Positions 45,564 through 56,702 of a stretch of DNA of 64,000 nucleotides are shown piece after piece. This stretch comes from Cladosporium sp. IMV 00045 (taxonomy: Eukaryota > Ascomycota > Dothideomycetes > Cladosporiales > Cladosporiaceae). The stretch is from the NCBI GenBank assembly GCA_001931905.2, contig MSJI02000748.1:62001-126000 (forward strand), read 5' to 3'. The notes beneath the pieces were generated by a model that worked only from the letters and a program-made list of their open reading frames with translations, was not told the DNA's origin and did no database searches. The translations under genes and the position numbers were made by a program. Numbering within the stretch: the stretch's first letter is position 1; every line of letters starts with the position of its first letter.

Positions 45564-45785
45564 AATCGCATTTTCATTACACATATGGGGGTTGCGAGCA
45601 TTTTTTGGGGGGGATATCAGAAGCCATGTCACCACCTGCGCCACGCTGGGGTAAAAAACCAAGCAAAAGTCGTTAAGCCAAAATGCGTGCAGAGGCTGTG
45701 TCAAGCCTAGGAGAACGCCGAGGTGGTCCAATCCAAATCAACTAAGAGACAGTAGGCGCGAACCAGTCGGTCACATCGTGTCCGA

Positions 45786-48533
45786 TCAAGCCGCGTCGCC
45801 ATCCAACTCCCACATGTCCTTCCAGACGATCTGCTGGCCCATGGCCGCATGGAGGAGCCAGTCGGCCTTCACGATCCTCGCTTGCAGGCCTTGCTTCGCT
45901 GCCAGCTCAGAGAACGACTTCCACAGCTTCTGCTCGGGCTCGCTAGTACCAGAAACCAGGTAGACATAATCATATTCGTCCTCACCACCTTGGTGCTGAC
46001 TCTCTCCACCTGCACTTGGGTCGTCCCTTAATCTGCGCTTCGGGATGGTGGTGCCTGTACGGCCTTGGTACATCATTGGCTTGCCGCCATTGAGGGAAAT
46101 GATTGAACTGAACGTGTCGAATGTTCCTGGGATGTCGCGGGTGACAAAAATGCTCCAGCCGCGGAAGAGCTTGCGGTCGTTGATCTTCGCTCTCTCCAAG
46201 GCGTCGGCGAGGCTGAACCCCATCCTCTTCTCTGCGTCGCGGTCTTGCAGGATAGAAGGTTTGTCCGCTAGCTTCTTTTGCTTCAATGCGGCGTCGAGAT
46301 ACTTAGTGTCGACGACAAGAGGCGCAGACGCGAGAGCACAGACGAACTTGGGCGTGCGTAGGATCTTAGGAGCAACCAAGATATCGACGTCTTTCGGATC
46401 TTGCGTCAGCTGGACGCCAAGTGCACGCAATGTCTTTCTATCCTCATCTTCCTTCTTTGGCTTGCCAACCCAACGCTCATCGCCCGTAACCATCATCTTG
46501 TGGCTGATGGGCGGTAAGCTGGGAATGCGATCTTTCGTGTCCTTCGTGTCTTTGGTGGTCTTTGCTTTCTTCGCAGGCTTCGCAGCCTTTTGCGTTTCGC
46601 CGTCGCTAAGGTCACTGCCCTGTGCGGTGACGTCGTAGGTATTCTCATCACTCGTGCGCTTCTTTGGCTTTTTAGCTGGAGGAGCGGCAGGGGCTGGGGA
46701 GCTTCCTTCGTCGTGCTGGCTTGACCTACGCCCGCCATGAAGCAGACCGCCTTTGCGTTTCATCTCACGAGAGTATAGTGCCATGTCTTCAGCAGCCTTG
46801 TGTAGCGCGCCCATCGCTTTCGTCTTCGACGCTCGACCAGTGCTTGTGATGGGCGACTCGTTCTCTTTTTCGTCCATCGTGGGTCGTGGCGTGGCAACAG
46901 ACGTTGACTTTGCCCGCTTGCCTGCAGGCTTCTTGATGGTTTTTGGCTCTTCCGTCTCATGTTCGACACCATCCAGACCAGCTGGTTCGTCAAAATGCTC
47001 GTCACGATCATCACGATCGGAAAGCGTGTGGCTAGTTGCATCGGTCTGAGGGTGTGGTGCTTTCTGAGGAGAGGAACGGTTCGATGTTCTTTGAGGCGAC
47101 AACTCCTTTGGAAAGAATTTCCGCTCGACCTGTTGCAGATCCAGCGACATGTTTCCGCAGACTTCGCCCAGATTGGATCGAGCTGGAAAGATGGTGTATT
47201 TTGGTACAGTCAGTGGCATGACGTTGCACTTCGAGTAACTCTCCTCCAGCCAAAGGTGGTTGACGATGTTGATATTCCACTCCTTGGCTGCGTCGACTTT
47301 TTCGCTGTTTTCGTGTGCGGTAATGAGATGAGTGTTATCCTGCTTGAAGGTTTTGGTGAATTCTGCACCGCAGTGCCTAATCAAGTTCTCAAGATAGATG
47401 CGCGCTTCACCCGAGTAATTTGATACGCTGATTTTCATGTTCGAGAACCCAGGCAATCCATCTTTGGGTACCGGATAGTGCAGCAGCTTGTTTGTGGGAG
47501 ACGTCCAGTGATTGCGATTGATGACATGATAGAGCCAAGCCAGGCTGGCGACTTCTTTGCGAGAACGAGATGCATTGACATAGTCTGGGCCAGAGCGATA
47601 TCGGCCAATGAACACGTCGGTATCCAAGACGTCGTCGGTCAAGATACCACCACCTTGCCCAATAACAGTTTCCAACGTGCTTCGAAGATGCGAGCTAAGC
47701 TCGAGATCACTACAGAGGAACACTTTCTTGCCAGTGAAAGCATTCAGGCTCTTGCGCATACTTGATGGTGAGGATGATGGTGGTGAGTCTGGGCCTTGTA
47801 TTGGTTGTTGCGGCTGATCGGTACTTGCGTCCTCTAGGTGCGGTGAAGGAATTGCCTTGGGTGGCTTCTCTATGCCAGTCCTGAGTATTTCAGGATCCGG
47901 AAAGGTGTATGGCCCTTCACTAATCTTCTTGTCCAGCTTCAAGCAGATGTCGAACCAATGTGGTAGAAGGATTTTGCAGTTCATTCCTTTGGCCCGCGCA
48001 ATTACGCACTTGTCATGGCCTTCATCTGTTGTGACGATGTGTGTGCATAGCTTGGTAAGAGGGCTGCTGAACTGTCCGCCTAGCGCAAGCACACCCGCCA
48101 TTATAGCTTCTTTATCTCCTTCAGGCAAAGTCGCGGCTGTCAAAACGACATCGTGGAAATATTGACTCGGATCCGGACTGTATGGCCTTGCGTTTGACAT
48201 CTTCCCTTTCTTCAAGCTGACATGAGCCCACATCGGCCTAACCACTTCGACACCAAGGTCGATCGCTCGAGTGTACTCCGGAAAGTCGACATGCGTTGAG
48301 ATGATATGCGTAATTTCGTGAAGGTTTGGGATCGTGCCGTTATCGCCGAGTGGTGAAAAGATTGCGCCTTCTCCATCGAGGCCTTCGCGCAACTAGATAT
48401 CCGTCAACAGGCGTCTTCCTTAGACCATTCAAGACTTACATACCAGTGTACTTTTGTCGCCGTCTAGCTCGTCGCTGGGAATGATGGTGTAATGAACATC
48501 CTCGAAGATATACCCACGCCCGTCCTCCTCCAT
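45786..48533 (-). CDS. RTT107: Multi-BRCT DNA-damage scaffold, Rtt107/Brc1-like
   Basis: Exon 1 is 48533-48444 and exon 2 is 48392-45786, over a 51-base phase-0 intron; 898 residues. The N-terminus begins MEEDGRGYIFEDVHYTIIPS and enters a run of BRCT domains over about residues 1-420 (GGQFSSPLTKLCTHIV, LLPHWFDICL, FLCSDLELSSHLRSTLETVI, YLENLIRHCGAEFTKTF). A basic, Ser-rich linker at about 440-650 follows, then a C-terminal BRCT pair (SIFVTRDIPGTFDTFSSIIS, KADWLLHAAMGQQIVWKD). This matches Rtt107/Brc1, which binds phosphorylated H2A at stalled forks through its last BRCT pair and recruits repair factors such as Smc5/6. Nuclear. Confidence 0.9.
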
Positions 48534-50814
48534 GCTGGCGAAAGCAGCAGATTGCGAGTCGTGATTATGCTTGGTATGTATGTAGTGTAGGATGTTGTGT
48601 AGGGATCTCGACTTTCTTAGGTCATCATCAAGCAAGCAATAATAGATCGCCTCCCGGTAGGCGCGTCAGGCTGTCACTACGGTCGACCAGACGCGCGCCT
48701 CACAAAGCGGCCCCGCGCGCGAATCACAGCCGACTCATCAGATGGAAAAGCTTGGCGGGTAAGAGCACCTCCGCCGCTCCGCGTTTTGGGAAGGTATAAG
48801 ATTTCTCTTCCTCAACTTCGCAGCTTTCTTCTCTCACCACGCTTCCACGCGATCCGACAGCCATGGCAATCCGGACGCACCTCTTGCACTGCCTGGAGAA
48901 AGACTGAAGATGAGTCTGCACCTGTGGCCAGCGATTGCCATGGTCTGTCGGATCACGGACAGCACCATTCACCACCCAACGCCATCTCCCATACGGTAAG
49001 GAACCCCACTCCCTCTCCTCGCAGCGACCACCAAAGGATGCAATTATCACGAACAATCCAATTCCTATAGCGTCATGAAGGAACTATACAACTCTAGAAT
49101 TACTCTGACCACTTGTGGTCTTCAATCTGGATGCGATGCATGCATTGACGTCAAAGGACACCAGCTGACATCCATCTCAGGGAGTTCTGACACCTAGGCG
49201 CATCAGATATGCAATGCACTAAACACATTCGAGTCTTGTTACTCGCACGAATTCCAATTGTAAAAGGTAAGCTATCCATTCCCAACACACTGCTACCCCT
49301 CCCCTCCGATTGATGATACTGTGACAAATGGCATTCCTCGAACATGAATATACTATGTTGGATGTTGTCAAAACTTAAGTTTCAGCCTTGTCTGACTACA
49401 CATCTATCTCTCGCATTCATGGCATTGCTCTTGTGGATCAAACACTAACAAGACGCTCAGGTACTTCACACTCTCCCTGAACTTCCCCAACTTCCACGAT
49501 GAGACCTACAACGCAACGGGCGGACAGACCAAGTCCTCAGTCTGCATCCGCAAAAAGCGAAGGCGTACAAACCTTCGTGGGTGTTAGGCTGGGTCCTTGA
49601 TTGTTGAGAAAGCGTCGACTGATCTTTGCCCCGCAACGCCTTATCATGTGCATAGCAAGCGTTATGAGAATGATATACTGACTACGTTCTCAGGTTAGCA
49701 TAAACTTCCCCTCAACACCCTCATTCTGCAATGATGAACAACTATTCACACTGTTTGAACGGCCTACGGTGTAAACGACTGTAGGCCGTTATGAACGTAC
49801 ATTACACTGAAAATTCTGATTTAATGAGCCTGATTGCATCGCTTATTACCTTCTTGCTACCGAGCATCATGGTTGGATCAAAAACTGACTGGCCTTTCAG
49901 TGACCCAGTGATACTTCGTCCAGTCTTGGAACAGCATTCTTTCAGGTACGTATGCAGACATGCTCCCCTCATCTCCATCTTGTGATGTCGAATCTTCCGC
50001 TGCAACTTCATGGAGAATTACAACCAAACACGAAAATCAAAATCTCTGAAGTTCATGGAATTTTTGTCCAAACTAATTGTTTCAAGCAATGAACCTTTGC
50101 TGACTTCTTATCTAGTGATACTCTATAACACGATACCCTGTGATGAATTTCTTTATATCCAACAGTTTCGCGTTAGAGCAGTCTTTCTCAAGCATAGCTA
50201 TTGTATTGATGGTATGTTCTCCTCCATTCTATTTCCTTCACAATGATGAATAAAAAATTATTTCGCTGTGTTCTTACCGAGCTCACGCATTGACGACAAA
50301 TCCAATCACCTTGGAGACCTGACAACGACAATCAATCATCATTCGTTAAGCATCTTGTCGCTGTAGCAGCTGCTAACAGACTTCCAGATCATGTCCTCGT
50401 ACACAATCACATGCTATATAACTATCAATTCATATATATTGCCATCTGCATTTTGTCCATTCATTACCTGTTGTCTATGTCCCCTTCCCATTGGCCCTCA
50501 TGTTCCAGCAGTTCAGTGTCACCGTTCTAATTCATCTTCAAGCGCAGGATACCCCCCATCGTTTCAGCCTTCCCCGTTCCCATTCCAATTACTTTAAATG
50601 ATGCTTTATCTGTCACCTCCAACAAAAGATCGTGGTCAGTACATCAAATCTCGATGCGCCCCTACTGTCCGTGTCTTTCACACGTCACGCTGGACTCCCT
50701 GACGCTCGCACTACATTTGAGCCCATCCACCACCGTGCCAAAAAAGCGAAATCATGTACCTCAGACCATACCGGGTGGCTGGTCCTTCATCGTCGAGGCC
50801 AGGAGCAAAAGAAA
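48534..50814. other. AT-richer gene-poor block
   Basis: From about 49080 to 50650 the sequence is visibly richer in A and T than the rest of the window and has only short ORFs. One stretch near 49460-49560 reads YFTLSLNFPNFHDETYNATG on the plus strand before a stop, without a supporting gene structure. A perfect inverted repeat lies inside and is listed separately. It may be a decayed element or a gene remnant. Confidence 0.45.
49758..49790. repeat. Perfect 10-base inverted repeat with 13-base loop
   Basis: AACGGCCTAC at 49758-49767 is followed after 13 bases by its exact reverse complement GTAGGCCGTT at 49781-49790. It is GC-rich within an AT-rich block and would form a stable hairpin. Confidence 0.7.
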
Positions 50815-50888
50815 TGGTCAATACGAGGGTCGAACTCGCGACCTTGGCGTTATTAGCACCACGCTCTAACCAACTGAGCTAATCGACC
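50815..50888 (-). tRNA. tRNA-Ile (anticodon AAT)
   Basis: The minus strand folds as a complete cloverleaf of 74 bases. Acceptor arms GGTCGAT and ATTGACC pair, with G-T wobble at one position. The D arm is GCTCAGTTGGTTAGAGC, the anticodon arm is TGGTG-CTAATAA-CGCCA giving AAT, and the T arm is GCGAG-TTCGACC-CTCGT. There is no intron. The TAGCTCAGTTGG and GTTCGAC segments serve as A and B boxes, and a TTTT pol III terminator follows five bases after the discriminator base (plus-strand AAAA at 50807-50810). Confidence 0.97.
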
Positions 50889-51051
50889 AGATTCATGTGA
50901 ACGCCTTGTGCATTTTTGTTCATAAAGCCAAACATTACTAGAGAACAGTATAATGGGAACGATGCGTTCCAGGCTATCTCACGTGTGCATGTATTAAGAG
51001 ACCTATAAGGAAACGAGGCCATCAACCTCTTTGATTCTTTACATATCAGCT

Positions 51052-52637
51052 CTACACCCCAAAAACGCTCTGCAAAAGCGTCTTTGCAAAAGCCTCCGAC
51101 CCAGGCGTCGCAACACATCTCCTCAAACGATTTCCAGCACCACCGCTCAACCAATTCCCATGATCACCCGAAACCTCAGCGAGAGACTCATCCTCCCTCT
51201 TGCGCCTGCTGCGCTGGTCGATGACACACATACCCCGAGTCCACTGGCCGCTGGTCTCGATGCGAATGTCTTCATCCACAGCCAGCTTCCACTTGGGATT
51301 GTCCTGATTGATGCAGTACCAGACAGTCAGCGGGTCGTGGAACTCCAAGCCCACCGCGTCGCCGGTGAGTTTGTCTTGCAGGGACTCGACTTTGCGGAAA
51401 GTCGACTCGAGCCAGGCGGAGGTCCATATCGCAAGAGGGGACTTCGCTTCGATCAGGGTGCGGTTGCGGCGCGGAATGTGCCGCGTGTGAGCGAGTGCTT
51501 ACTGGTGATATCGAGGGGGAAGAGGGTCACTTTCAGGCGCCGGGAGAGCTTCTCCGGGTAAGGGCCTAGGTGGGGGTGGGGAGGGTCGGTGGCTGAGGTT
51601 CCTGGAGCGGCGGGTGGCGGGGGTGGCATAGTCGTGTGGGGGTTGGGTGATGTGAGAGCGTAGACGCGTGCTGCAGAGATTGAGTCGGCGAAAGTGTTGA
51701 ACTCGGCGCAGGGGGTCATCTGGTTTGGGATTCGTCAGCGTAGTTCGAAATGTATCAGGCTTTACCAGACGAAGGATGGTTCGACCACATCGTGCCTCCC
51801 CTTGTTGGAAGACGGAGAGATCCTTACATTGCCTGGCTCGTAGACATTTCCGCCCATGACGACAACCTCCTTAACACGAAGGAACGTCTCTGGATCTTCG
51901 GCTGCAGCAATCGCCAAGTTGGTCAGCGGGCCAACAGCGGCGATCGTGATTGTGTCAGGCTCATTCTCGCGGAGGAGGCGTAGAATCTCTTGATGGCCAG
52001 GTTCTTGAGACGGTCGGAATAGTGCATGTTGGCCTTGGGCCTCTTCTTGAAGTTCCTTCTTCTCTGGATCGCTTGTGGCATTGAACAAGTTCTTCCAAGT
52101 GTCTGACGGTGTCAGATGAGGGTGCTGCTCGAATTAGTGGCCATGGCTCTCTCAAAAGGGGTAGAGGCATTGCATACAGTCTCTGAGATACCTCCCAAGC
52201 CATCAGTACCGTCTAGAAAGCTTCAAATCAGCACGGTAACAACGCAGCCGTTCCTTCAGCCACATACGGAAGTAGTCAGCCATAAGCATCTGATCTGCCA
52301 ACGGGTGCTCAGGTCCAATAGCAACAAGTGGCTTTGATTTCGTCAAAGCCTCGAACCCAACCGGACGTCCGTTGGCTTTACGCCACTCCATCTCCTTTTC
52401 GATGTGGTGGAAGAGCGAGACCACATTACGAAGGCAATTCTGTACATCGATGTTGCCGTACGTAACTGAGATCAACATCACTTCGAGGTCTTCTGGCGAG
52501 GCCGCCAGGGCGAGAAGCATGGCCATAACATCGTCGCAGCCCTGTCATCTTGGTTAGCATCCAATGCTTGCGTACAAGGAAAAGCCGTCGGGAGTAGGTA
52601 CAGGATCGGTGTCGATTATCAGTTTACGGGATGCCAT
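51052..52637 (-). CDS. URH1: Inosine-uridine preferring nucleoside hydrolase with apparent frameshift
   Basis: Exons: 52637-52602, 52541-52268, 52212-52178, 52124-51828 and 51719-51052. It should hydrolyse ribonucleosides to base plus ribose for nucleoside salvage. The first intron splits the Ca-binding motif, joined as DTDPGCDDVMAML; ITIAAVGPLTNLAIA, VVVMGG, GLEFHDPLTVWY and SGQWTRGMCV are also present. In the last exon the frame KVTLFPLDITSKHSLTRG...ATAP runs into TGA at 51455-51453, while the next base frame continues LIEAKSPLAIWTSAWLEST to a normal C-terminus. One missing C in the run complementary to 51456-51458 would explain this. A 56-base GTAAGC intron (51502-51447) could also restore frame, but it would remove residues that look conserved. 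The locus is thus either a recent pseudogene, a sequence error or unusually spliced. Confidence 0.85.
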
Positions 52638-53383
52638 TTTTATGATATCCGATGCAAGTGAAGGTATATGCAGATGCAATAGATGGTGTATGCTACGAAG
52701 TAAGAGAACAATCTAATAGTATCGACTAGGGCGTCGATAGCCGACGGCCTATGTACCTAGGTAAGTGACAGATAACCCGATACCTGAGGTCACATCGGCT
52801 CTCTTGGCGATTGGAGCCGCGAGATGGCACAACGATCCCCTGTCAATGGAGCATTAACTCGCAAGATTTTTGTAAGACTTATAGCTGTTGAGGTTCAGAT
52901 GTCCAAATCAAACGAGATGTTCATATAGAATCGTTGTCTTTCTGGCGAGCCACTCAGGCACCCTTCAGGCGTCTGCTGCAGCCAACCAAAGGCGCGCCAG
53001 CAGCCGCTGTCATCCCGTCCCACACATTTTGGCAGCGCTTGTGCCACTCTGCAAATTCATACAAAAACCGCGAGTGAGCCTCCTCTGATCTTTCTTTTCT
53101 TCTTTCTTTATACAATGTCTTAACCAAGGCCACCAATAGAGTCTCGGTGCAACATCTTCAGTGTTTGGCACAGGTCCTTGAGGCCTCCTTGCGTGCTCCG
53201 GTAGCCTAAGATTGATTCTGTCCTTTTATATACTCCGACCTCGATTGAATGGGACGCGAGAAAGATTCTTGGGCGGTACATCTTTTATTACTGCGTACTC
53301 TATGTGTGTATGTACATGTACAGTTCCCATCAACAGGACTGCCTGTCTGAGGCGCTGCTGTCATGCGATCGTCTGGTGTGCGC
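52638..53383. other. Intergenic, nothing recognised
   Basis: This is the promoter side of the nucleoside hydrolase and the 3' flank of the Cmc4-like gene. No supported ORF or RNA. Confidence 0.55.
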
Positions 53384-53868
53384 TCAGTCTACTGGCCCTG
53401 GGCTCGTTGGCGCATTTTCAGTCTGGTCTTCCGCATTAGCTATACGACGGGGATCTTTGAAGAGACCGCCGAACGTGACGTACCGAAGGAGGTTCGCCTT
53501 CGGGCAGCTGACTACGGATGCCTCATCACCGTTTCTTTGGTAGAAAAGGTTACAGCATTCGTAGAGAGCGTCGATCTGAATTCATCAGTATGTCGAGCAC
53601 CTCATTCGGCTGGTCGTTGGGTCGCTTACCTGCTTCTGGCACTTTTCCTCGTTGAAGTTGTTCTTCTGAATGCAGTCTTCGACCGGTCAGTCAGATTCTC
53701 GCCTCGTACCAATAAGTAGTAAGGCAACTCACTCTGAATTGCACATGCTCTGGGATGACAAGGCGGATCACATTTCAGATCTTGCTCGAGACCACCCTAT
53801 ACTCATTATATCCATTAGCATTGAAGGATACCAGACAACGCGCTGAAGTGAAGCCTGAAACCTACCAT
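53384..53868 (-). CDS. CMC4: Twin Cx9C mitochondrial protein Cmc4, split into tiny exons
   Basis: Exon 1 is the ATG alone (53868-53866, in-frame TGA upstream), then 53796-53733, 53676-53630 and an exon starting at 53575. The product begins MGGLEQDLKCDPPCHPRACA and carries both twin motifs: C-HPRACAIQN-C and C-QKQIDALYE-C, each Cx9C, plus the extra cysteines of the family (YECC, SCPKANLLR). Cmc4 is imported to the intermembrane space by the Mia40 disulfide relay. The 3' end is uncertain. Read through, the frame stops at 53386-53384 (101 residues). A strong GTACGT donor at 53483, a GCTAATG branch and an AAG acceptor at 53428 would instead end it at 53418 with 71 residues, close to the yeast length. 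Confidence 0.85.
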
Positions 53869-54406
53869 ACTGGCTCACTGCTGTTGTTCGCAAACTGTGT
53901 CTCGAGTAAAAGTGCTCTCGATTGAAATGAAGGATAGGACTAATTGTATGCACGTGATAATGATGAGCCTCGCAATACGCACTGAAACAATGATTGCAAA
54001 TGATTGGCCTTGCGACGGCCGGCCGCCTTCACTTTGTACTTCTAGAAGCCTAACGCCTCACCAATCAACTTTGCTTGGCGCGCCGCCTCGTTTGACATAC
54101 CACGGAAGGCTGTCTTCTTACCTTCTCTTGCCACTACACAACTACACATAACTCGCCCCAAAACAGTAAGTGACTCTGCCTTCCCTCTCCTCGCGACTCG
54201 TTTGCGCCGACTGCGACATCACATCCGCGACAAATCACTCCTCAACCAAAAAGACGAAACAAACCAAGCTAACCTTGTACAAAGGCGACCACTGCGAGAC
54301 AGCCTTCCGTCGCCAGTATTGCGCGCGCTGTTGAAAGCCTCTCCCGACCCCATCTTGCAGAAACCCTCAACAACTTCTTCCCCAACCACCTCAATCAACC
54401 ACAACC
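53869..54406. other. Divergent promoter region of Cmc4-like and SUMO genes
   Basis: No gene recognised. The right ~200 bases are A/C-rich, G-poor and typical of a leader before the SUMO start codon. Confidence 0.6.
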
Positions 54407-54779
54407 ATGTCTGAACACCCGTCCCCGTCCCCCGGCAAGCAGCAGGAAGAGCCGCCGCAGCAGACCGAGCACTTGAACATCAAGGTCACCGACAACAACA
54501 ACGAAGTCTTCTTCAAGATCAAGCGCACCACCCAGCTCAAGAAGCTCATGGACGCCTTCTGCGAGCGTTCCGGCAAGAGCTCGCACACCGTGCGCTTCCT
54601 TCACGACGGCAACAGAGTGAACCCGCAAGACAACCCGGAGATGGTGAGTACACACTGAGCGATTGTGAAGAGAAGCGCGTTTCGTTGGGGAGTAGCATGT
54701 ATACTGACATGTGACACAGCTCGGCATGGAGGATGGTGATGTCCTCGAGGTGCACCAGGAGCAGATCGGCGGATGCTGA
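54407..54779 (+). CDS. SMT3: SUMO (Smt3) modifier
   Basis: Two exons, 54407-54643 and 54720-54779, over a 76-base phase-0 intron; 98 residues. The acidic/Pro/Gln-rich N-terminal tail leads into the ubiquitin-like fold (EHLNIKVTDNNNEVFFKIKR, RFLHDGNRV, GMEDGDVLEVHQEQIGG). The precursor ends GGC, so the SUMO protease (Ulp1 type) has only one residue to remove to expose the Gly-Gly used for E1/E2 conjugation (Aos1-Uba2, Ubc9). Mostly nuclear targets are expected. The exon 2 reading LGMEDGDVLEV directly continues exon 1 (NPQDNPEM), confirming the splice. Confidence 0.97.
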
Positions 54780-55292
54780 AGCGCTTTCCTGAATACCCGC
54801 ACTCTACGACCTTCACGAGAATGACCGCGCGCCTGTAAAATCCATCGGCTGCGTTTGGACGAAGAAAAAACACAAAGGGAAACACGAGATTCGAAGGCTT
54901 GAGAAACGGCGAGCATAATATCATCACATGATTGAAGCACTGGACTCGACGGCAACTGCTGCTTGCTGGTTCCACGCTTCAGACAAGTGATCGATGAAGG
55001 TTTTTGCTCTCTTGTGGAATTAGCTTTGGCGTCTCTCAAATGGTGGGATCATCCTTTGCAGCTTCTGTCGGAATTCAAATACCCTTTCTTTTACACAACC
55101 CCTTGTAAACAGTCCGTAAAATCGTGTTCTTCTTCTACGGATACTACTTCTCGGCCCGCCCGTGGTCATGAGCCTTTTTCATCTCACGACTCGAGCACTT
55201 GATCCCCGCCATCTAGGCCATCTTACAGGACAAGCATGAGGTAGGTACTACTGACATATCTAGGAATTCTACAAATCGAACCACCTACCAAT
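54780..55292. other. Convergent 3' region, nothing recognised
   Basis: Holds the 3' flanks of the SUMO and acyl-CoA dehydrogenase genes. ORFs here run antisense or read through the SUMO gene. Confidence 0.6.
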
Positions 55293-56702
55293 CTAGAGCT
55301 TCGTCGAACCCTTTTCCAACTGCTTACTCTTACGCTGATAATTCTTCACCAGCTGTCTAACCATCAGATCCAACATGACATCCTCGGACCCTCCCCTACA
55401 CGCTCGTTAGCAAGCAACCTCAAAAGGTCAAATCGACTCCAAAAGACCACTCAAAAAGAAAACAAGGGATCAAACTCACGGAATCCTTATCCCATTAACC
55501 TCCCTCCACATCCTCTCCGCGATCTCCCCCTTCCCACTCCTCGTGAACCCATTCCCGCCAAACAACAACACACTACAATCCGCACACTCCTTCAGCACAA
55601 TCCCCGAATGCGCCTTCGCCGCCGCCGTCAACCCACCCAACTCGACATCCGCCTCCTCCTTGTGCATCTGCCCCATCTGGTAGACAAACTGCTCGATCCA
55701 CGCCCAATGACTTTCAAGCAACGTCCCACACTTCGCCAACCGATGCCGCACCACCGGCTGGTCCATGAGCGTCTTGCTGAACGCCTCGCGCTTCAAGCAG
55801 TACTCGAACGCCGCGCTGAGCGCCACGCGCGATTGTCGGCAGGTGCCGATCGCGATGGTCAGCCGCTCGTGGTTGAAGTTCGTCATGATGTAACGCATCC
55901 CCTGGCCTTCCTCGCCGATCAAATTCTCCACCGGGACTTCAACATCGTCGAGCTCGATGAACGTCGTCCCCGCGCTGATTTGCCCGGAGACTTTGAGGCG
56001 GCGCATGGAAACTCCTGGGTGGTTTTTGAGCGGCACCACGAGCATGGAGAGGCCTGAGGCGCCGGGCCCGCCGGTTCGCACGGCCATGCTGGCGTGATCG
56101 GACCAGATTCCGTTGGTGATCCATTTCTTGGTGCCGTTGAGGATGTACTTCTTGCCGTCGGGGGATTTGACCGCCGTGGTTTGGATGTTGGCCACGTCGC
56201 TGCCGGCGTCGGGCTCGGTGATGGCGATGCAGATCCTCTTCCTGCCCCGGAGGAGGTCGGGGAGGAAGCGGTCTTGCAGCTGCTTGGAGCCGAATTTGAT
56301 GAGGGGTGGGACGCCGAAGGCCATGCCCGTCGTCATGCTGGCTGGTGGGCCGGAGAGGCCGGAGCGGTGCATTTCGTCGATGTAGATGAGGTTGTGGAAG
56401 GAGGTGAAGTCTTCGACTTTGACGACGTCGAGGATCGTGTGGATGCCGCAGGCTTTCAGTTGTTGGACGGGGAGGGGCGAGGGGAGAGTGGGAATGAGCA
56501 TGTTGTGTTTCGCGAAGGTTGAGAACAAGTGCTCTGGGACAGTTTCCTCGCGCTCCCAATCGAAGGCGTACGGTGTCAAGTGCTCGGAGATAAAGGCACG
56601 GCAGGCTTTCTGCCATTTGCGCAACTCTGGCGTGTAGTATGGTGATGGGAGGCCATTGAGGTAGGGTGGTTCGCTGAAGGGAATTGCTGGAGCTTCCGCC
56701 AT
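55293..56702 (-). CDS. Acyl-CoA dehydrogenase with TKL C-terminus
   Basis: Two exons, 56702-55480 and 55395-55293, over an 84-base phase-2 intron; 441 residues. Stopping at the first exon (TGA at 55478-55476) would cut the conserved end, while the splice restores RIPGGSEDVMLDLMVRQ. It oxidises an acyl-CoA with FAD. The family signatures AITEPDAGSD and FGGNGFTRSGKGEIAERMWR are present. The N-terminus (MAEAPAIPFSEPPYLNG) does not look like a mitochondrial presequence and the last residues are KGSTKL, a variant of the SKL peroxisomal signal. A peroxisomal enzyme, as known in some filamentous fungi, is my inference. Chain-length specificity is not evident. Confidence 0.9.
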
